Positions 1-5,509 of a stretch of DNA of 5,509 nt are shown one piece after another. The position numbers and the translations under genes are program-made. Numbering within the stretch: the stretch's first letter is position 1; every line of letters begins with the position of its first letter. The notes under the pieces were generated by a model. It saw only the letters and a program-made list of their open reading frames with translations. It was not told the DNA's origin and did no database searches. Source of the stretch: Poindextera sp035295705 (GTDB lineage Bacteria > Pseudomonadota > Alphaproteobacteria > Caulobacterales > Caulobacteraceae); the NCBI GenBank assembly GCA_035295705.1, contig DATGIN010000132.1, forward strand, positions 1 to 5,509, read 5' to 3'.

Positions 1-1230
<1,230 letters not shown>

Positions 1231-1234
<4 letters not shown>

Positions 1235-1737
1235 GCGAGCGGCCCCAGGCCGTCATCAACGTCGCCGATCTGCCGCTGCACGAGCTGGCGCCGGAGCGGC
1301 AGGAGAACGGCCGCTACGCCGCCCGGTTCGGCGAGGTCGGCCGCGCGCTCGGCTTCTATCGGCTGGGCTGCATGCTGCACGTCGTGCCGCCCGGCAAGTC
1401 GGCGTTCGGCGCCCATCGCCACCACGGCTGCGACGAGCTCTTCCTTATTCTTTCCGGCGCCGGCGAGTACCGCATCGGCGACGAGCGGCTGCCGGTCGGA
1501 CCGGGCGACCTCTTGGGCGCTCCCGCCGGTGGGCGGAAGCACCAGATCCTCAATACCGGCGACGAAGACCTGCGATACCTCGGCTTCTCGAACATCGGCG
1601 ACGCCGATGTGGTCGAGCGCGACGATGGCCAGACCAGCGTCGTCATCGGCACGCGTGGGAACATCTACACCGCGGCGACCTACTACGGCCGCGGGGTGCT
1701 TGCTTCCCAGCCTTTAGGGCAAGGCGCGGACGAATGA
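1231..1737 (+). CDS. Small single-domain cupin protein inside the suf operon
   Basis: This is a 168-residue cupin (double-stranded beta-helix) protein of unknown specific function. Motif 1 is clear at residues 62-76: His62-x-His64-x4-Glu69-x6-Gly76. Motif 2 at 92-108 has Gly92, Pro98, Gly100, His104 and Asn108, one residue longer between Pro-x-Gly and His than the textbook pattern. His62, His64, Glu69 and His104 form a complete predicted metal site. The overall style recalls COG3837-type uncharacterised cupins; that is from memory, not a search. No signal peptide or membrane segment is seen, so it is probably cytoplasmic. The ATG lies in an ATGA overlap with the sufB stop and has a good Shine-Dalgarno sequence, so this start is preferred over the longer open frame that runs back inside sufB. 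Cys67 lies between the motif-1 ligands, and Cys47 is nearby. Base composition matches its neighbours. A role in Fe-S assembly is inferred only from operon position. Confidence 0.9.
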
Positions 1738-2108
1738 CGCTCGAGACGATCGATCACGCCCAGGTCGCCATGCCGGCCGGGGAGGAGGCGAGGGCGCGCG
1801 CCTTCTACCGCGACCTCCTGGGCCTGCCGGAGCAGGCGAAGCCGCCGGAGCTCGCAAAGCGCGGCGGCTGCTGGTTCGAGAGCGACCGGGTGAAGCTGCA
1901 CTGCGGCGTCGAGACGCCGTTTTCGCCGGCCAGGAAGGCGCACGTCGCCTTCCGTGTCGACGACGTTCGCGGTCTTGCAGACCGCGCCCGCGCGGCCGGC
2001 TACGAGGTCGTCGACGACGATCTGCTCGAGGGCCACGAGCGCATCTACATCTACGACCCGTTCGGCAACCGGCTGGAGTTCCTGAAGCCCGTGGAGGCGG
2101 CGCCTTGA
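1734..2108 (+). CDS. Small VOC/glyoxalase-superfamily protein inside the suf operon
   Basis: This is a 124-residue protein of the vicinal oxygen chelate (glyoxalase/bleomycin resistance/dioxygenase) fold. It has the two expected half-modules: IDHAQVAMP with ARAFYRDLLGL (residues 6-31), then HVAFRVDDV (70-78) and YDPFGNRLEF (107-116). Predicted metal ligands are His8, His70 and Glu115, with His56 (in KLHCGVE) at the position of the fourth. Its length suits a single-chain subunit that would form a homodimer. It resembles a widespread family of uncharacterised VOC proteins, and no substrate can be assigned. Cys57 sits directly beside His56, where I recall a hydrophobic residue being more usual; this needs an alignment. 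The start overlaps the cupin stop by ATGA, with AAGG 9 nt upstream. The stop overlaps the sufC start (TGATG). A link to cluster assembly is suggested only by this tight packing. It could equally be a detoxification or housekeeping enzyme carried in the operon. Confidence 0.9.
   Translation: MTLETIDHAQVAMPAGEEARARAFYRDLLGLPEQAKPPELAKRGGCWFESDRVKLHCGVETPFSPARKAHVAFRVDDVRGLADRARAAGYEVVDDDLLEGHERIYIYDPFGNRLEFLKPVEAAP
2093..2097 (+). promoter_or_regulatory. Ribosome binding site of sufC
   Basis: GGAGG lies in the final codons of the VOC gene. It is 10 nt before the ATG at 2108 and 7 nt before a TTG at 2105, so spacing alone does not rule out the TTG. The ATG is preferred because it gives SufC residue numbers identical to E. 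coli SufC and an MLSI N-terminus like it. Confidence 0.5.
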
Positions 2109-2857
2109 TGCTTTCGATCGACGACCTGCACGTCCGCGTCGGCGAGGCGGAGATCATCAAGGGGCTCTCGCTCGAGCTGCCGGCCGGCGAGGTGCACGCC
2201 GTGATGGGTCCGAACGGGGCCGGCAAGTCGACGCTCGCCTACGCGCTCGCCGGCCGCCCGGGCTACGAGATCACCCACGGAAGCGCCATCTACGACGGGG
2301 AGGACCTGCTCGCGCTCGCGCCCGAAGAGCGCGCGGCCAGGGGCGTCTTCCTCTCGTTCCAGTATCCGCTCGAGCTGCCCGGCGTGCCCGGGCTCACCTT
2401 CCTTCGCACCGCGCTGAACGCCCAGCGCAAGGCTCGTGGCGAGGACGAGGTCAGCGCACCGGAGTTCCTGAGGCTCGCGCGCTCGAACGCCGAGGCGCTC
2501 AGGATCGACTTCGACATGCTGCGGCGACCGCTGAACGTCGGCTTCTCGGGCGGCGAGAAGAAGCGGATGGAGATCCTGCAGATGGCGCTCTTCGCGCCGC
2601 GGCTGCTCATCCTCGATGAGACCGATTCCGGCCTCGACATCGATGCTCTCAAGGTGGTGGCGCAAGGCGTGAACGGCATGCGCGCCAAGGAGAGGGCGAT
2701 GCTGGTCATCACCCACTACCAGCGGCTCCTGGACTACATCCGCCCGGATCGCGTGCACGTGCTGGCCGGCGGCCGCATCGCCGCCTCGGGCGGCCCCGAG
2801 CTCGCCCATGAGCTCGAGCGCGAAGGCTACGACAAGTATTCGAAGGCGGCCGCATGA
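2108..2857 (+). CDS. sufC: Fe-S cluster assembly ATPase SufC
   Basis: This is the ABC-type ATPase of the SufBCD scaffold complex. Its ATP-driven dimerisation remodels SufB-SufD for cluster assembly; it is cytoplasmic and not a transporter. It has 249 residues, about the length of E. coli SufC (248). Motifs in order: Walker A GPNGAGKST (34-42, Lys40), Q-loop region SFQYP (83-87), ABC signature FSGGEKKR (146-153), Walker B LLILDE (166-171, catalytic Glu171), D-loop SGLDIDALKVV (174-184) and switch His203 in VITHYQR. Lys40, Glu171 and His203 fall at the same numbers as in E. coli SufC, which supports the ATG at 2108. That start shares one base with the VOC stop (TGATG). The FSGGEKKR signature and DSGLDIDALK stretch are diagnostic for SufC among ABC ATPases. 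Its stop overlaps the sufD start by ATGA. Confidence 0.98.
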   Translation: MLSIDDLHVRVGEAEIIKGLSLELPAGEVHAVMGPNGAGKSTLAYALAGRPGYEITHGSAIYDGEDLLALAPEERAARGVFLSFQYPLELPGVPGLTFLRTALNAQRKARGEDEVSAPEFLRLARSNAEALRIDFDMLRRPLNVGFSGGEKKRMEILQMALFAPRLLILDETDSGLDIDALKVVAQGVNGMRAKERAMLVITHYQRLLDYIRPDRVHVLAGGRIAASGGPELAHELEREGYDKYSKAAA

Positions 2858-3897
2858 GCCTGGCCCGCGCCATCGAGACAGGCGACGTCGCCGAGGTCCC
2901 GTCGCGGCGCGACGAGGACTGGCGCTGGACCGACCTCGCCGGTCTTGTCCGCGCGATTCCGCCGCGCTCCCCGGAGGCGGACGCCGCGATCCTGTCCGAC
3001 GGGCCGTTCGCCGACGGCGCGGACTGCGAGATCGTGTTCCTCAACGGTCGCAGCCGCCAGGTCGGACCGGTCCGCGTCGACGCCGGCGAACGCCGCACGG
3101 TCGCCCTGCGCTTCGTCTCGCGCGCGACCGCGACCGCGCACCTCAGCGAGCTGGCCATCGAGGTCGCCCCGCGCGGCGTGCTCGTCCTCTTGGAGAGCTA
3201 CGAAGGCGAGGGCCGGAGCTACCTAGCAGACGCCCAGATCGCCATCCGCCTCGGCGAGGGCGCGCGCATCGAGCGGATCGTCATCGTCGACGAGGCGGCC
3301 GACGCCATCGCTGTTTCGACCGCCGAGGTCGATCTGGGCGCACGCGCGCGTTTCGCCCAGACGGTCCTTAGCCGTGGCGCCAGGCGCCAGCGGTTCGAGA
3401 CCCACATCCGGCACGGCGAGCACGCCGAGGTCCGCCTGGACGGTGTCTACCTGCTCGACGGCGACCGACGCGCCGACCTGACGAGCGAAGTCCTGCACGG
3501 GCATCCCAACGCCGTTACCGTTCAGCTGACCAAGGGTTGCGTGCGGGACCAGGCGCGCGGGGTGTTTCAGGGACGGATTATCGTCGCCCGCGGGGCCGAC
3601 GGCGCCGACGCCAGGATGGGGCACCATGCGCTCATTCTTTCGGGGCGCGCGGAGGTCGACGCCAAGCCCGAGCTCGAGATCTACGCCGACGACGTCGCGT
3701 GCAGCCACGGCAACACCGTCGGCGCGCTCGACGAGGAGACGCTCTTCTATATGCGCCAGCGCGGCCTGCCGGACGGAGAGGCGCGGGCGGTCCTGACCGA
3801 GGCGTTCGTGGGCGAAGTGGTCGACCGGATCGAGCACGAGGCCGCCCGTGACGTCGCACGCGCCTGGGTGACCGCGCACCTGAGGGTCCAGGCGTGA
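2854..3897 (+). CDS. sufD: Fe-S cluster assembly protein SufD (short form)
   Basis: This is the SufB paralogue that pairs with it in the SufBC2D complex and contributes to the cluster/iron site at the SufB-SufD interface. It has 347 residues. The N-terminal part has the conserved PSRRDEDWRWTDL stretch (about 16-28), then a beta-helix core. The C-terminal signature ACSHGNTVGALDEETLFY holds His285 (codon 3706-3708), equivalent to E. coli SufD His360, and the adjacent Cys283. The following QRGL...A...AFVGEV segment mirrors the SufB C-terminus. The protein is markedly shorter than E. coli SufD (423 aa): only about 15 residues precede the RRDEDW motif, so much of the N-terminal helical region is absent. 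The ATG overlaps the sufC stop (ATGA) and has AAGG 7 nt upstream, so a missed upstream start is unlikely. No frameshift is evident. The stop overlaps the sufS GTG. Confidence 0.95.
   Translation: MSLARAIETGDVAEVPSRRDEDWRWTDLAGLVRAIPPRSPEADAAILSDGPFADGADCEIVFLNGRSRQVGPVRVDAGERRTVALRFVSRATATAHLSELAIEVAPRGVLVLLESYEGEGRSYLADAQIAIRLGEGARIERIVIVDEAADAIAVSTAEVDLGARARFAQTVLSRGARRQRFETHIRHGEHAEVRLDGVYLLDGDRRADLTSEVLHGHPNAVTVQLTKGCVRDQARGVFQGRIIVARGADGADARMGHHALILSGRAEVDAKPELEIYADDVACSHGNTVGALDEETLFYMRQRGLPDGEARAVLTEAFVGEVVDRIEHEAARDVARAWVTAHLRVQA
3882..3886 (+). promoter_or_regulatory. Ribosome binding site of sufS
   Basis: GAGGG lies 7 nt before the GTG at 3894, inside the last codons of sufD. The good spacing and the GTGA overlap with the sufD stop support a GTG start for sufS. 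The next in-frame ATG is far inside the conserved region. Confidence 0.55.
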
Positions 3898-5111
3898 GCT
3901 TCGATCCCGAAACGGTCCGTGGCCAGTTCCCGATCCTCGGGCGCGAGGTGAACGGGCAGCCGCTGGTCTATCTCGACAACGCCGCCTCGGCGCAGAAGCC
4001 GCGGGCGGTGATCGAGGCGATGACACGGTCGTTCGAGACATCCTACGCCAACGTGCACCGCGGGCTTCACACGCTGGCGAACGAGACGACCGATGCTTAC
4101 GAGGCCGCACGCGAGTCCGTGCGCCGCCTGCTCAACGCAAAAAGCGCGTCTGAGATCGTGTTCACCAAGGGCGGAACGGAGGCGATCAATCTGGTTGCCG
4201 CTTCGCTCGGCGTGCACCTCAAGGCGGGCGACGAGATCGTGCTCACCGAGATGGAGCACCACGCCAACATCGTGCCGTGGCACTTCCTGCGCGAGCGCAA
4301 GGGCGTTGTCTTGAAGTTCGCGCCGATCACCGACGACGGCCGCCTCGATCTCGATGCGCTGGAGCGCCTGATCGGTCCGCGGACGCACATGGTCGCCGTG
4401 ACGCACATGTCGAACGTGCTCGGGACCATCAACCCGGTCGCCGAGGTGATCGCGATGGCGCACGCCCGCGACACGCCCGTTCTGCTCGACGGCTGCCAGG
4501 CCGTCGTCCACACGGCGGTGGACGTCGCGGCGCTCGACGTCGACTTCTACGCGTTCACTGGCCACAAGCTCTATGGGCCGACCGGCATCGGCGCTCTCTA
4601 CGGCAAGGCGGAGCACCTGGCGCGCATGGCGCCCTATCAGGGGGGCGGCGAAATGATCGGCTACGTCACCACCGACGAGATCACCTACGGCGAGCCGCCG
4701 TTCCGCTTCGAGGCAGGGACGCCGCCCATCGTCGAGGCGATCGGCCTTGGCGCCGCCATCGAATGGCTTGCGACCCTGGACCGTGCGGCGATCGCCGGCC
4801 ACGAGCAGGCCCTCTACGCGCGGGTGAAGGAGCGGCTGAACGGCGCCAACTGGCTTTCCGAGCTGGGGACGGCGCCGGGCAAGGGGGCGATCTTCGCCTT
4901 CAACGTCGAAGGCGCTCATCCGCACGATATCGCTCAGATCCTCGATCGCTACGGCGTGGCCGTGCGCGCCGGCACCCACTGCGCGGAGCCGCTGATGAAG
5001 CGGTTCGGCGTCACCGCAAGCGCGCGCGCGTCGTTCGCCCTATATAACACCCTGGACGAGGCGGACGCCTTCGCCGACGCCTTAGTCAAAGCCCAAAGCT
5101 TTTTCGCGTAA
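3894..5111 (+). CDS. sufS: Cysteine desulfurase SufS (PLP-dependent, group II)
   Basis: It converts L-cysteine to L-alanine, leaving a persulfide on its active-site cysteine. That sulfur passes through SufE or SufU (neither in this window) to the SufBCD scaffold. It is a 405-residue class V aminotransferase-fold protein, close to E. coli SufS (406). Landmarks: LVYLDNAASAQKP near the N-terminus, MEHHANIVPWH with His122 stacking over PLP, LLDGCQAVVH (Asp and Gln contacting PLP), the PLP-binding Lys225 in FTGHKLYGPTG, and the persulfide Cys363 in VRAGTHCAEPLM. Arg358 and Arg378 match E. coli Arg359 and Arg379. The short, structured stretch around Cys363 is the SufS/group II form, not the long mobile loop of IscS/NifS. 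The start is GTG, overlapping the sufD stop (GTGA), with a good Shine-Dalgarno sequence. It ends with TAA, followed by the window's only intergenic gap. Confidence 0.98.
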   Translation: MSFDPETVRGQFPILGREVNGQPLVYLDNAASAQKPRAVIEAMTRSFETSYANVHRGLHTLANETTDAYEAARESVRRLLNAKSASEIVFTKGGTEAINLVAASLGVHLKAGDEIVLTEMEHHANIVPWHFLRERKGVVLKFAPITDDGRLDLDALERLIGPRTHMVAVTHMSNVLGTINPVAEVIAMAHARDTPVLLDGCQAVVHTAVDVAALDVDFYAFTGHKLYGPTGIGALYGKAEHLARMAPYQGGGEMIGYVTTDEITYGEPPFRFEAGTPPIVEAIGLGAAIEWLATLDRAAIAGHEQALYARVKERLNGANWLSELGTAPGKGAIFAFNVEGAHPHDIAQILDRYGVAVRAGTHCAEPLMKRFGVTASARASFALYNTLDEADAFADALVKAQSFFA

Positions 5112-5124
5112 TCTGTTCGAAGCC

Positions 5125-5484
5125 ATGGACGCCCGAGTCGACGAAGATACCAATGCCCCAGCGCTCAGCCAGGACGAGCTGGACCAGCTGACCGACCAGC
5201 TGGTCGATGCGCTGAAGACGGTGTTCGACCCGGAGATTCCGGTCGACATCTATGAGCTCGGCCTCATCTACAAGGTCGACGTTTCCGACGTGAAGGACGT
5301 CGCCATCGACATGACCCTGACTGCGCCAGGCTGTCCGGTGGCCGGCGAGATGCCGGAGTGGGTCGAGGACGCGGTGATGGGCATCGAAGGCGTGAAGTCC
5401 TGCACCGTGAACCTGGTCTTCGATCCGCCGTGGGACCCCTCGATGATGTCCGACGAGGCCAAGCTGCAGCTGAACATGTTCTGA
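5125..5484 (+). CDS. sufT: SUF-associated MIP18/DUF59-family protein SufT
   Basis: This is a 119-residue protein of the MIP18 (DUF59, FeS_assembly_P) family, whose members act in Fe-S protein maturation or cluster transfer; the exact biochemical step is not settled. A variable, acidic N-terminus (1-15) precedes the domain. Family hallmarks are DPEIPVDIYELGLIY (35-49), TAPGCP with the conserved Cys70 (66-71), and FDPPWDPSMMSDEAKLQL (99-116). The last stretch is typical of the suf-operon branch and unlike the PaaD branch. Length is normal for the family. It follows sufS by 13 nt. Only a weak GAAG 2 nt before the ATG could serve as a Shine-Dalgarno sequence, so translation may rely on reinitiation after sufS; this is inference. 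The stop overlaps the next start (TGATG). Confidence 0.95.
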   Translation: MDARVDEDTNAPALSQDELDQLTDQLVDALKTVFDPEIPVDIYELGLIYKVDVSDVKDVAIDMTLTAPGCPVAGEMPEWVEDAVMGIEGVKSCTVNLVFDPPWDPSMMSDEAKLQLNMF

Positions 5485-5509
5485 TGGAAACCCAGCTTCG
5501 TCCCCGCCG
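5484..5509 (+). CDS. Start of a further ORF, possibly SufA/IscA-type carrier (3'-partial)
   Basis: An ATG at 5484 shares one base with the sufT stop (TGATG). It opens a frame reading METQLRPR to the window edge without a stop. Only eight complete codons are visible, so the sequence itself does not identify the product. In many alphaproteobacterial suf operons a HesB/IscA/SufA-type A-type carrier gene follows sufT, and this is the most likely candidate by position. No good Shine-Dalgarno sequence precedes it, consistent with coupled translation from sufT. Confidence 0.45.

Noticed and set aside
2051..2809. 252-codon open frame on the - strand opposite sufC.
   Set aside because: It is the same codon-bias artefact. 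The + strand frame has every SufC motif.
3223..4110. 295-codon open frame on the - strand opposite sufD/sufS.
   Set aside because: It overlaps two certain genes, has an Arg/Ala-rich low-complexity translation and no recognisable domain.
3747..4979. Long open frame of 410 codons on the - strand opposite sufS and the end of sufD.
   Set aside because: It lies wholly opposite well-identified sufS and sufD coding sequence; its low-complexity Arg/His/Val/Asp-rich translation matches no family I recognise. Long antisense frames are expected in GC-rich DNA.
5095..5104. AAAGCTTTTT as a rho-independent terminator after sufS.
   Set aside because: The palindrome is only 8 nt, has no loop or GC-rich stem, lies inside the sufS coding end, and sufT follows at once.
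3894..5111. IscS/NifS-type (group I) desulfurase rather than SufS.
   Set aside because: The cysteine context (AGTHCAEPLM), length and operon place it with SufS/group II.

Overview
The window carries most of a SUF iron-sulfur (Fe-S) cluster assembly operon, all on the + strand, from a GC-rich bacterium. Gene order, protein sequence style (for example the SufS and SufT sequences) and strongly G/C-ending codons suggest an alphaproteobacterium. I cannot place it to genus from the sequence alone.

Layout: the 3' part of sufB (its first ~80 codons lie upstream of the window), a small cupin-fold protein gene, a small glyoxalase/VOC-fold protein gene, sufC, sufD, sufS, sufT (MIP18/DUF59 family), and the first 26 bases of one more ORF, whose position suggests a SufA/IscA-type carrier. 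Coding is essentially continuous. Five of the seven junctions are 4-nt overlaps (ATGA or GTGA) or the 1-nt TGATG form between complete genes, and the last TGATG runs into the partial ORF. The only gap is 13 nt, between sufS and sufT. There is no room for a long non-coding element, and I see no RNA gene, mobile element, CRISPR array or convincing terminator. The operon promoter and any IscR/Rrf2-type regulator would lie upstream of the window.

How the parts fit: SufS takes sulfur from L-cysteine as an enzyme-bound persulfide. SufB and SufD, with the ATPase SufC, form the scaffold on which the cluster is built. SufT is associated with maturation or transfer, and a downstream A-type carrier would deliver clusters. 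The sulfur acceptor for SufS (SufE or SufU) is not in the window. All the catalytic residues I could check in SufB, SufC, SufD and SufS are intact, so the system looks functional.

The unusual part is between sufB and sufC. Two small proteins with metal-site folds, a cupin and a VOC protein, sit there in frame-overlapping coupling with the core genes. Neither belongs to the classical SUF set. Their co-translation with the scaffold genes, and cysteines next to predicted metal ligands in both, make them the best candidates for accessory factors here; this is inference. A second oddity is a short SufD (347 residues against about 420 in E. coli).
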